Shown here piece by piece: positions 15,201 to 22,455 of a stretch of 24,743 nucleotides of DNA (positions are counted from its first letter, which is position 1; each line of letters opens with the position of its first letter). The position numbers were made by a program, and so were the translations under genes. Under the pieces are notes generated by a model. That model had not been told where the DNA came from. It made no database searches and saw only the letters and a program-made list of their open reading frames with translations. Origin of the DNA: Pirellulales bacterium (GTDB taxonomy: Bacteria; Planctomycetota; Planctomycetia; Pirellulales; JAICIG01); NCBI GenBank assembly GCA_025924495.1, contig JAICIG010000052.1, positions 1 to 24,743 of the forward strand. The letters run 5' to 3'.

Positions 15201-15843
15201 CCACCGTCACTTCCAGCGCCCGACCGGCCGCCAGGCGACGGACCGGGTCTTTGACCGCCAGATGGTGAGTTTGGGGCCAGTTCACGTCGCCCCAAGGATT
15301 GAGCAGCCGCAAGACCGCCGTGCGCGCTGCGAGCGGGTGCATCGCTGCGCTCGCTAAGGCGAGACAGGCGATCGCGCCGGCCGTCGCCATCGCACGGTTG
15401 GCCGGCCGCGGTTCCAAAACCTGTTCAAGATTGAGCCCTTCGATCTGGGCCGAGGTTTCGGCAATCACCGCGCGGCGCAGAGAGGCGGAGCCGGCTTGGG
15501 GGTCGTCCTCGCGCTCGTGCAAGAACTGAATCGTACTGGCCAGCCGATCTTGAAGCGCGGGAAACGAGCGCTCGACTCGCAGCGCAATGTCGACGAGCTG
15601 AAAGCGAGCGCCTTGGACCGTTTGCAAAAACCGCCGAACCGCCCATCCTGCGACGCCCAAAGCCGCCAGCGACCCGATGATCCGTACGCCGCGATCCTGA
15701 AATCGGATCAGGTAATCGAGTACGCTCCACGCCAAGACCACGGCCACCAGAACGCCAAACAGCCGACTTAGCGCAATCGACCAGACCAGCCTGGCCGCTC
15801 GTCGGCGAACCGCTCCGATCTTGATCTCTAGCGGATGCGGCAT
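12244..15843 (-). CDS. Giant DUF4175-like membrane protein: TM region, beta domains, ~650-residue coiled coil
   Basis: The protein is 1199 aa from ATG 15841-15843, chosen for the GGAG about 8 nt upstream. An ATG at 15882 would add 13 residues. N-terminal TM helices lie at about 20-44, 52-72 and 152-174. A beta-rich part follows (about 195-520) with Ig-like segments such as VEPPAIEQLSVKLRYPEYTG and VIEDVTPSVTLVEPDANAF. From about residue 523 almost the whole protein is Gln/Arg/Glu/Ala-rich helix with heptad character (LSREQRELQQRAARLARQLE), broken by Gly/Gln-rich linkers. It ends in an acidic tail. The TM-beta-coil order resembles DUF4175/TIGR02302-type proteins, which are large and poorly understood. 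The coiled coil should sit in the periplasm, where it could bridge a long distance or hold a multimer together. Translation of the next gene is coupled through ATGA. Confidence 0.9.
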   Translation of the reverse strand: MPHPLEIKIGAVRRRAARLVWSIALSRLFGVLVAVVLAWSVLDYLIRFQDRGVRIIGSLAALGVAGWAVRRFLQTVQGARFQLVDIALRVERSFPALQDRLASTIQFLHEREDDPQAGSASLRRAVIAETSAQIEGLNLEQVLEPRPANRAMATAGAIACLALASAAMHPLAARTAVLRLLNPWGDVNWPQTHHLAVKDPVRRLAAGRALEVTVVDAEDTPLPEEVWLHLRYSDEASPHEVVEPMRFVNGEMVARKEGVSKPLSYRAVGGDDRSMPWIDLEVVEPPAIEQLSVKLRYPEYTGWAPASAQRHLRALSGTRVEMSGRATKPLSSASVELDDETSIPARIEADGSSFSIPASADSAFVLTRSGAYWLKLTDRDGFSGGEDVRYEIRVIEDVTPSVTLVEPDANAFVTPEASVPLKILAKDDLAIAEVAFHFSRSDKSEVGDESVKLYVAPPRTGAAAAQRAPENDELVGENRTIEHRWELASLKLKPGAQINLYATATDFRPLTGNSQPRRLTVITADELAERLAERQNFVLGELARMLKLEREAREQVSGLEIQLREIGSLTKQDIDHLQAAELNQRQVDRGLISPGEGVASQISALLANLTNNKVDSPDVERHMRRLLKEIERLGEQELPVIARDLTAALKSSQTEGGKPTANSLTSAGQHQDEVVQSLEQMLGELAEWDNFRRFHREIGQLRRDQEALNEHTSQLSLDTLTKDFKDLTPQQQTDLKKLAAQQLELSRQFDKVEQRMQRMAAELESRDPLAAGTISDALHQAREQAVGSKMRAAGRQLAENQMGQATAAQRNVSDQLQEVLDILANRRENELARLVKKLRAAEQQLSDLRAQQQGLRKKWDAARQQTNEAERRRELERLSREQRELQQRAARLARQLERLQAERAGRSMSQGSAKMGQAGEQGQQGDSQAAAEQADAAQDDLDHAQQQLAEARRQAEQDLAEEQLARLEDGLKSLSQRQEKLLEETRHYDEVNESQGELTRAQSISVGDLARQQQAVRDETQGLAEKLTAKSFQFSLEGIAREMTAAAAMLERRQVGPATQQAIQRALDRLRQLQAALTQEPGEEQEGPAGGEGAPGGQQGDSPRLLTELKLLKLMQTEINEQTKALEDARRQTGELTAEQKRAYTTLSEEQGKLADLLIDLTQVEESNPEDNPESLPDMDQSDADTSDRLLPPGAKESK

Positions 15844-15903
15844 GCTCAGCGCTCCACAAACTGAAAAATACCACGGGCACAAACGCCGTTGGGGAGTTGC
15901 GTC

Positions 15904-15912
15904 ATTATAACA
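15904..15912 (-). promoter_or_regulatory. Extended -10 promoter element inside the operon
   Basis: The - strand reads TGTTATAAT, a perfect TGn extended -10 with a perfect TATAAT. No -35 is recognisable 17 nt upstream, as expected for extended -10 promoters. The hexamer overlaps the last Leu codon and the stop of the second vWA gene. A start near 15897 would give a ~54-nt leader for the giant coiled-coil gene. The gap here is 61 bp, the second largest in the operon. Confidence 0.4.
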
Positions 15913-18283
15913 TTCCCCCCCATTTGCGCAGCAGCCATTCGCTTATTAGCAGCCCTAGTAGCAGCGGCGCCAGCAGCCAATGGTTCCAAAGCACGATGGG
16001 CGGCAGCGGATCGGTCTTCACCTGGCGTCCTTGCGGCAAGTCGGCAAGCAGCCGATCGGCCGTCGCAAATGTGTAAAAGCGTCCTTTGGTCTCCGCGCTG
16101 GCACGGCGCAATTCGGCGATGTCGGTTTGTAGTCGAGCTCGCTCGCCCGGTGGCGCCAGGACCTGGAAATCGGCCGCGGGCGCTTCTCCCGGCATGCTGG
16201 GGGCGACGACCCAGAGGTGATACTGCCCATCCGACGGATTGCTAAATGTGCCTTCGAATACGCCACGGCTGCCGCCGCGATGCAGCACCAGGCGACGGTT
16301 CTTATCGCCCATGTGCTCGATGACCACCGTGACGCCATCATCTTCCGGCGGCGCCTGGCGGTCGTCGAGAAAACGCACTCGCACTCGCACCGGCTCGCCG
16401 CGGCGATATTCGCGACGGTCGACGGTCAGCTCGGCTGAACGGTCCTTGCCGAGCAGCTTCGAACGGCTGAGATAACGAATGGTTTGCACCCAGTAGCGCG
16501 CGAAGAACACGTCGCCGACGCGGAAGCGCCAACGCCAGGTTTCGTCCGTCGCATGAAACACAACTTTGCCCGAGCCCGCGTAGTGCATGGCGATGATCGG
16601 CAAATGGCGGCCATCGGCACCCATACGCACGGGATGTTCGGCCCAAACTCGCGCCCCCGGTTTGAGCACCGGCGCTTCGAAGAACCAATACAAGGGGGGC
16701 AGCTTGCGCCAAATCTCGGCGGTTTCAGCCAACGTATCGCCCAGTTGCATAGGTGGCGCCGCCAGTCCGTCCTCGGTTGGCTGCATCTGGAACTGCTGGT
16801 TGACAAGCTGCCCGGGATCAGGTCCGGCGGCGCCGTCGAAGTCGATCGGCAACAGCACGGCCAGCGGCGTGTCGCGGTAGAAGATCGGCGTGTGACGCGG
16901 CCCAGCAATGAAGACCACGCCACCCCCCTTCTCTGCCGCGAAGTCGGCGATGTGTTGCATCGCCGAACCGCTGAGAAAGGCCGGGTTTACGTCGCCGAAA
17001 ATCAGCACGTCGTAATTGAACAGCTCCTCGCGCCGAACGGGAAACACTCGCAGCGCCGACTGGTCCTGCTCGGCGTATTCCAGGTCGGCCTCCTGGAGCA
17101 CGGTTTTTAGTTGAATCGTGCTGTCACGTTCCAGCAGATGCTTGAGATAGCGGAATTCATAACTCGGATACGATTGGACCAGCAAGACCTTGATCTGCTC
17201 TTTGCGCACGCTGACGCGTCGCTGCTGGCGGTTGTTATCGCTGTGCAGCTCCTCCGGCAGGTTTTCGACTTCGACCACGTAATCGAATTCGCCAACTTCC
17301 GTGGGCCGGTAAGGCAGGCGAACTTTTTGCGGTTCGCCGTCGGCGCCGATGGTGATTTGTTCTTCGGCCAGCGGCTGCTTTTGATCTTTTTCTCGCAACA
17401 CCGCTTTAACCTTGCGCCCTTCAAGCCCGACGCCCGTCAGTTTGAATTCGAAGTTCACGACATCGTTAACGAACACGACGTCGTCGACCAGCAGGTCGGT
17501 CAGCTCGAGGTCGCGCGCCGGCGACTCGCTACCCAGGGCGATGGTAAACAGCGGCACGCCTTTTCGCCGCGCTTGGGTGGCCGCATCGGCCAGCGTTTCG
17601 CCTTCGGTGTTGATGCCGTCGCTCAGCAATATGATGGCGCTCGGCGGCGTGCCGCGCAGATCGTCGAGCACCTCTTGCAGGCTCTGGCCAAGGCGCGTGC
17701 TTTCGCCTGTCGCTTCTAGTTGCGCTAATTCCGGCAGTGCCTCGTCGACGGCGCTTGGCAGATTGCGCGCTGAGCTCGAGGCCAGGTAAAGCTTCAGCTT
17801 ATAGCGTTTCTCGATCGAGCGCAGTAGCGCGCCTTGGTCTGCCAGCAACAAGCTTTTGGCTAGGTTGAGCCGCGATCCTCGCTCGTAACCGGCGGCTTTC
17901 AGACGCTTTTGGACCCGTTCGGCAAGTGCCTTGTCGTCGTATTTGTCGGCAGTTCCCATGCTGGCCGAGTCGTCGACCACCACAACGACATACGGCAGGC
18001 CCGTGCGATTCAGCGACAACACGAAGCTGGCGATCATAAACAACACGACAGCCACGACTGCCAGGCGGACCGAAGCCAGCGAGAGGCGAAAGATTCGACC
18101 CGCGGGGCCGGTTTCGCGCAAATAACAAGCGAAGATCCAACTTGCGGCGCCCGCCACCAGCAGCAATGTAGCCCAGGCGGGCCATGTCCAAGCGTCGTCG
18201 AGGGTCCAGACGGTGCCTTCGCCCGAACCAGCTTGCGGAATGCTGAGCATCCGCTCCAGCCACGCGGGCAGCGTACCGCTCAT
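15905..18283 (-). CDS. vWA membrane protein with GATase-like domain (BatB-like position)
   Basis: The protein is 792 aa from ATG 18281-18283, set by an AGGAGG 5 nt upstream (18289-18294). The ATG shares ATGA with the stop of the upstream gene. An amphipathic N-terminus is followed by TM helices at about 35-55 and 70-92. A von Willebrand factor A domain (about 97-265) follows with an intact metal site: Asp104-x-Ser106-x-Ser108 (VVDDSASM), Thr196 (GEST) and Asp222 (LLSDGIN). A CARDB/Ig-like strand domain spans about 265-360 (FKLTGVGLEGRKVKAVL). A class-I glutamine-amidotransferase-like domain covers about 363-580 (IKVLLVQSYPSYEFRYLKHL, DVLIFGDVNP, EKGGGVVFIAG), without an obvious catalytic Cys-His pair. 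A C-terminal helix (about 766-785) re-enters the membrane. vWA proteins of this type are partners of MoxR ATPases. The protein would hold its vWA domain between membrane anchors. Confidence 0.92.
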   Translation of the reverse strand: MSGTLPAWLERMLSIPQAGSGEGTVWTLDDAWTWPAWATLLLVAGAASWIFACYLRETGPAGRIFRLSLASVRLAVVAVVLFMIASFVLSLNRTGLPYVVVVVDDSASMGTADKYDDKALAERVQKRLKAAGYERGSRLNLAKSLLLADQGALLRSIEKRYKLKLYLASSSARNLPSAVDEALPELAQLEATGESTRLGQSLQEVLDDLRGTPPSAIILLSDGINTEGETLADAATQARRKGVPLFTIALGSESPARDLELTDLLVDDVVFVNDVVNFEFKLTGVGLEGRKVKAVLREKDQKQPLAEEQITIGADGEPQKVRLPYRPTEVGEFDYVVEVENLPEELHSDNNRQQRRVSVRKEQIKVLLVQSYPSYEFRYLKHLLERDSTIQLKTVLQEADLEYAEQDQSALRVFPVRREELFNYDVLIFGDVNPAFLSGSAMQHIADFAAEKGGGVVFIAGPRHTPIFYRDTPLAVLLPIDFDGAAGPDPGQLVNQQFQMQPTEDGLAAPPMQLGDTLAETAEIWRKLPPLYWFFEAPVLKPGARVWAEHPVRMGADGRHLPIIAMHYAGSGKVVFHATDETWRWRFRVGDVFFARYWVQTIRYLSRSKLLGKDRSAELTVDRREYRRGEPVRVRVRFLDDRQAPPEDDGVTVVIEHMGDKNRRLVLHRGGSRGVFEGTFSNPSDGQYHLWVVAPSMPGEAPAADFQVLAPPGERARLQTDIAELRRASAETKGRFYTFATADRLLADLPQGRQVKTDPLPPIVLWNHWLLAPLLLGLLISEWLLRKWGGML

Positions 18284-20475
18284 AGCGACCTCCTGCCGAA
18301 GGCGCAAGCTACGCCGACCTCGGTCAACAACAGTCCGAACACCACCCAAAGAATCCATTGATGCAAAGAATCGCGTCGCACGGTGGGCGTCGATGCCGCA
18401 TCGACCTGACTTTGCCCGTCGAAGGTCTCAAAGGCCACGCCAGGCCAGATATCGTTTTTCAACTCATCAAGATCGAGTTTGGCCAGATTACTCTCCGCAG
18501 TGTCGACGTTGAGCGCGAAAAGCTCCGATTTGGCGATCGGCGGGGCAATTTCGGCGCGATAAAACCCGCTCTGATCGACATCGTCATAGGTCCAGCGGCC
18601 TTCGTCGCCTTGAGCCGTCACACGCACCGATTGCGTTTCCCCCGCGGGAGTTTCGATCGTCACGGGAAGATCGACGGCGGCGCTGCGCACCACTTCTCCC
18701 AGCGGCTGCCCGACGCGCAGGTTCCGCTGCTGAATGCGCCCGCGCACCGCCTCGGCAAGCAACTCCTGAACGATGGGCACATAACCGGGTCCCAAAGGCA
18801 TCGGGGTCCACGAACGGTCGGCCGACGTCGCGACCACGATCGATCGGCCGCGGCCGTATTGCTGCTCGACGATCGCTGGATCGCCGTTGGCGAATGCTAG
18901 CGCCGTTTTTGCCGAGGAATCTTCCGCTGGGGTTAGCTTGAAGTAACGTCGCACCGGCGTCGTCAACAACCCGGCGCGGTCGCGACCGCGAAAGGGCGCC
19001 GTAAGCGGATGTTCATAACCAAGCGGATTGAAGAATGCCGGCGGATCGGCCTCGACGACGTCGCCCAGCCGCACTGGCAGCACGCCCAGTCCGTCAGGCG
19101 AAAGGTGGCGGTTGTAATTCTCGGCTTTGACTTGCTCGCCCAAGAAGCAGACGAGGCCGCCGCCATTCTTGACGTACGACTGCAGCACGCGGGCTTCGTT
19201 CGGCGTGAACTGCCCGACGTTGCAGAGGAATATAGCGTCGTAAGGTTCCAGGTCCAATTCCAGCAGGGCGCTTTCGGGGACGACCTCGGGCCGCACTGCG
19301 GCGCGGTCGTCGGTCGGGCCGCGCGGCGAGAGCGCCACCACGAGATAATCGGTGGCGCCCTGGAACGCTCCGCCGGCCGGCCGGCCGTTGACGCACAGCA
19401 CGCGAAGCTGCCGCACGACCGGCAAAGACAGCCAGCGATGATTGTCGACATCGAGTTGATCCGGCGCAAGACGGACTTCGACTTGGTGCTCGCCGGGGGC
19501 ATCAAAGCGGTAAGTGAAACCGGCAGTGCTGCTCGACTCGGGTTCGAGATCGACTTGCGTCTCGCCGGCGCGGCGGCCGTCGACGTACAATTCGAGGCCA
19601 TACCTGGACCGTTCCTGACGGCCGAAATTATGGACTTCGGCTTCGAGCGTCATGTCGCGGGCGACGGTCACGTAGGGCTCCGCCGCTCGGCAAGAAACGA
19701 TGGCGACGTTCTCGGCCCCCTGTTGCCCCAGATCCGCCACAACTACGGTCGCGCTGCTGGCCAGTTTCTGGCTGCGGCGGCGGAACTCGCTCACGGCGTC
19801 GGCGCCTCGTAGCTCGGGCGCCCAAGTGGTGCGGCCCAAGTCGGTGAGAAAGTAGACTTCCTCGCGCGCCAATCGCGTGTGTTCGCGTCGGGCGGCTGCC
19901 AGAATCTCCTCGATCTTGACCAGCGTAGCCGGGAGATCGGCTCCTTCGTGCACCAGCTTGAGTTGCTCGATTTCCTGGAGGAATTCGTGCGGCTCCAAGG
20001 CCGGCGTGCCGACCAACACTTGAGGCGGCGTCGCCATCAACACGAGCGTGAAGCCGTCTCCTTGCCGGCTTTCTTCGACAATTTTGGCGGCCAACTCCTT
20101 GGCTCGCTCAAACCGCGTTTGATCGGCCGCCTTGTAGGCCATCGAATATGACCCGTCAATCGCCAACACCTTATGCGTGCGCTGACCGGCCACCAGGTTC
20201 AGCCCGGTTTGCTCCAAGACCGGTTCGGCCATCGCCAGCACCAGCAGGACGACCAATAGCGTACGGATCGCCAAGAGTAGCCACTGTTCGATGCGAATTC
20301 GCCGCGAACTCTTACGGATTGCCGCCAGCAAATATTGCATGGCCGCCCATGGCATTTCCCGGTGCTTGCGACGATTCAGCAGATGAATCACCAGCGGCGC
20401 AGCCGCAGCCGCCAGCCATGCCAGCATGGCGGGATGATTGAAGAAACCAATTACAAAAGGCAACTGAAAGATCAC
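18280..20475 (-). CDS. BatA-like membrane protein with vWA and GATase-like domains
   Basis: The protein is 731 aa with a GTG start at 20473-20475. The N-terminus is a recognisable BatA domain: FFNHPAMLAWLAAAAAPLVI, then HLLNRRKHREMPWAAMQYL, and a second TM at about 64-84. The vWA domain follows (about 100-255) with MIDAS Asp107-Ser109-Ser111 (AIDGSYSM). An Ig/CARDB-like region (about 265-355) contains LEAEVHNFGRQERSRYGLEL. A GATase-like domain lies at about 355-560 (LRVLCVNGRPAGGAFQGATD, YDAIFLCNVGQF, GGGLVCFLGE). A further strand-rich region and a C-terminal TM (about 707-727) complete it. Domain order matches the next gene, so the two look like diverged paralogues that could form a heteromeric pair. 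The stop overlaps the next ATG (ATGA, 18280-18283), giving tight translational coupling. It is larger than classical BatA (~330 aa) because of the added domains. Confidence 0.92.
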   Translation of the reverse strand: MIFQLPFVIGFFNHPAMLAWLAAAAAPLVIHLLNRRKHREMPWAAMQYLLAAIRKSSRRIRIEQWLLLAIRTLLVVLLVLAMAEPVLEQTGLNLVAGQRTHKVLAIDGSYSMAYKAADQTRFERAKELAAKIVEESRQGDGFTLVLMATPPQVLVGTPALEPHEFLQEIEQLKLVHEGADLPATLVKIEEILAAARREHTRLAREEVYFLTDLGRTTWAPELRGADAVSEFRRRSQKLASSATVVVADLGQQGAENVAIVSCRAAEPYVTVARDMTLEAEVHNFGRQERSRYGLELYVDGRRAGETQVDLEPESSSTAGFTYRFDAPGEHQVEVRLAPDQLDVDNHRWLSLPVVRQLRVLCVNGRPAGGAFQGATDYLVVALSPRGPTDDRAAVRPEVVPESALLELDLEPYDAIFLCNVGQFTPNEARVLQSYVKNGGGLVCFLGEQVKAENYNRHLSPDGLGVLPVRLGDVVEADPPAFFNPLGYEHPLTAPFRGRDRAGLLTTPVRRYFKLTPAEDSSAKTALAFANGDPAIVEQQYGRGRSIVVATSADRSWTPMPLGPGYVPIVQELLAEAVRGRIQQRNLRVGQPLGEVVRSAAVDLPVTIETPAGETQSVRVTAQGDEGRWTYDDVDQSGFYRAEIAPPIAKSELFALNVDTAESNLAKLDLDELKNDIWPGVAFETFDGQSQVDAASTPTVRRDSLHQWILWVVFGLLLTEVGVACAFGRRSL
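18289..18294 (-). promoter_or_regulatory. Shine-Dalgarno AGGAGG fixing the vWA gene start
   Basis: The perfect AGGAGG on the - strand lies 5 nt upstream of ATG 18281-18283, inside the end of the BatA-like gene. It decides against the longer reading from 18358 and indicates strong re-initiation after the ATGA overlap. Confidence 0.7.
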
Positions 20476-20540
20476 TTCAAAGTCTCAATTCCGGTTTTCA
20501 GATCGATGGATGCCTGCCTTCTACGACCTGGAACTCGGAA

Positions 20541-21443
20541 CTACTTTGTCCTGGCCATTCTCGACGATAGATAACTCGAAAGCGCGACGTCGAGAGGCTG
20601 GTCGGTGCGCATCTCGACGTAATCAATCCGTTGGTTGCGGCAGCCCAGTTTCACCTGGCGCACGAATTTCTGGAACTCGGCCAGGTAGGCCTTGCGCAGC
20701 GAGCGAGGGTCGGCAAGCACCTCGGGCCATTCTTCCAAGCCTTTGAACAGCGTTGGCTGACGGAAGGGAAAGTCCAACTCGGCCGGGTCGAGCACGTGAA
20801 ACAGAATCACTTCGTGACGGCGGTGCCGAAAATGCTTCAAACCGGCGAGCATCGCAGGCACGTCGTCGAATAGATCGCTGAGCACGACGACGATGCCGCG
20901 CTTCTTCAGCCGCTCGGCCAGGTCGTGAAAGATCGGACCGGTGGCGGTTTTGCGCTCGGGATGCGATTGTTCCATGACGTGCAGCAGCGACTTCAAGTGC
21001 GAAGGATTGCTGCTGGCGCGGATCAGCGCGCGAATTTCCTTGTCGAACGTGACCAGGCCGACGCTGTCTTGCTGCTGCAAGATCAGGTACGACAGCGCGC
21101 CGGCGATACACTGCGCGTATTCCAGCTTTGAGAGCGCCGCCCCTTCGCTCCGGTAGCGCATGCTTTCGCTGGTATCCAGCAGCAGGTAGCTCACCAGGTT
21201 GGTTTCTTCTTCGTACTGCTTGAGATAGACCTTGTCGGTCTTGCCGAAGACCTTCCAATCGACATAGCGCAGGTCGTCGCCCGGCACGTACTCGCGGTGT
21301 TCTGCGAACTCGATCGAGAAGCCGTGATAAGGGCTGCGATGCACGCCCGACACATAGCCTTCGACGATCAGCCGGGCGCGGAGTTCGAGTCCTTCGAGCT
21401 TAGCCAGCGTCTGCGGATTTAAATACTTCTGGTAATTTTCCAC
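20541..21443 (-). CDS. DUF58-domain protein (vWA-like, MoxR partner)
   Basis: The protein is 300 aa with a GTG start at 21441-21443 that lies 44 nt inside the MoxR gene; AGAG sits about 10 nt upstream. The DUF58 core is clear: SIEFAEHREYVPGDDLRYVD (43-62), then VDWKVFGKTDKVYLKQYEEE (61-80). A vWA-like fold follows with MIDAS residues Asp90-Ser92-Ser94 (LLLDTSESM) and GIVVVLSDLFDD further on. There is no TM segment, unlike some longer DUF58 proteins. DUF58 proteins almost always lie next to MoxR ATPases and are thought to be their substrate or adaptor. Function is not settled experimentally for most members. It acts on the cytosolic face, probably linking MoxR to the two membrane vWA proteins. 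A 65-bp gap separates it from the BatA-like gene. Confidence 0.94.
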   Translation of the reverse strand: MENYQKYLNPQTLAKLEGLELRARLIVEGYVSGVHRSPYHGFSIEFAEHREYVPGDDLRYVDWKVFGKTDKVYLKQYEEETNLVSYLLLDTSESMRYRSEGAALSKLEYAQCIAGALSYLILQQQDSVGLVTFDKEIRALIRASSNPSHLKSLLHVMEQSHPERKTATGPIFHDLAERLKKRGIVVVLSDLFDDVPAMLAGLKHFRHRRHEVILFHVLDPAELDFPFRQPTLFKGLEEWPEVLADPRSLRKAYLAEFQKFVRQVKLGCRNQRIDYVEMRTDQPLDVALSSYLSSRMARTK

Positions 21444-22455
21444 TCGATGCCATCTCTTCGTCGGCGGCCGGAATGACCTTGATCAAGTTTTCGATAATGT
21501 CGTCGGCCTTGATGCCTTCCGCTTCGGCGTTGAAATTGGTCATGATCCGATGCCTGAGCACGGGATGGGCCACGGCCCGCACGTCTTCGCAACTAGCGTA
21601 AAAGCGCCCATGCAGTACGGCCCGGGCTTTGGCTCCTAACACCAGATATTGGCTGGCGCGCGGGCCAGCGCCCCAGCTCACATAATCGCGGATGAATTCG
21701 GGAACTTCGCCCTGTTCGCGACGAGTCAGACGCGTGAATTTCAGCGCGTACCTTGTGACGTGGTCGGCGACCGGAACCTTGCGCACGGTCTGCTGCAAGG
21801 AGAGGATATCCTCCGCCGATAGCGTTGGCGACAAATGTTGCTCGACCGCTGCCGTCGTTCGCTTGACGATCTGGAACTCCTCGTCTTCGCTGGGATAGTC
21901 GACGAACACGTTGAACATGAATCGATCGAGCTGCGCTTCAGGCAGCGGATACGTGCCCTCCTGCTCGATCGGGTTTTGCGTGGCAAGCACGAAGAACGGC
22001 TCGGCCAATCGGTGCCGCCTGCCGCCGACAGTGACCTGGTGCTCTTGCATGGCTTCGAGCAGCGCGGCTTGGGTTTTGGGGGGCGTGCGATTGATTTCGT
22101 CGGCCAGAATCACATTGCCGAAGATCGGCCCCTCGATGAACCGAAATTCACGCGTGCCCGAGAGCTTGTCTTCCTGGATCACTTCCGTGCCGGTGATGTC
22201 GGAAGGCATCAAGTCCGGAGTGAACTGGATGCGGCTGAACTTCAGCGATAATGTCTCGGCGAGCGTGCGAATCAGCAATGTCTTGGCCAAGCCGGGCACG
22301 CCGACCAGCAAACAGTGCCCGCGGGCGAACATCGCCACCAGCAGCTCTTCAATCACATGTTGCTGCCCGACGATGACCTTGGCCAACTCGTCAGTAATCC
22401 GGCGATACGCCTGATTCAACTTGTGGACTGCCTGCACGTCGTCATCTTCGAGCAT
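21400..22455 (-). CDS. MoxR-family AAA+ ATPase
   Basis: The protein is 351 aa from ATG 22453-22455. An ATG at 22527 would add 24 residues inside the upstream gene, with no Shine-Dalgarno sequence. All AAA+ motifs are visible: KVIVGQQHVIEELL near the N-terminus, Walker A GVPGLAKT (52-59), Walker B VILADEINR (Asp119, Glu120), sensor 1 in LATQNP (Asn161), and EGTYPLPEAQLDRF with the conserved Arg. The C-terminal lid holds VLGAKARAVLHGR and AVAHPVLRHRI. MoxR ATPases hydrolyse ATP to remodel partner proteins, commonly vWA-domain proteins, for metal insertion, complex assembly or stress tolerance. Here they would be the DUF58 and BatA-like proteins immediately downstream. The gene overlaps the PQQ-propeller gene upstream (14 nt) and DUF58 downstream (44 nt), so co-translation is likely. 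Confidence 0.96.
   Translation of the reverse strand: MLEDDDVQAVHKLNQAYRRITDELAKVIVGQQHVIEELLVAMFARGHCLLVGVPGLAKTLLIRTLAETLSLKFSRIQFTPDLMPSDITGTEVIQEDKLSGTREFRFIEGPIFGNVILADEINRTPPKTQAALLEAMQEHQVTVGGRRHRLAEPFFVLATQNPIEQEGTYPLPEAQLDRFMFNVFVDYPSEDEEFQIVKRTTAAVEQHLSPTLSAEDILSLQQTVRKVPVADHVTRYALKFTRLTRREQGEVPEFIRDYVSWGAGPRASQYLVLGAKARAVLHGRFYASCEDVRAVAHPVLRHRIMTNFNAEAEGIKADDIIENLIKVIPAADEEMASSGKLPEVFKSADAG

Noticed and set aside
20541..22455. MoxR/vWA-centred conflict (defence) system
   Set aside because: Such ternary systems carry VMAP-type or effector domains. None is present, and the neighbours are exported envelope proteins, so a BatA-type envelope role fits better.
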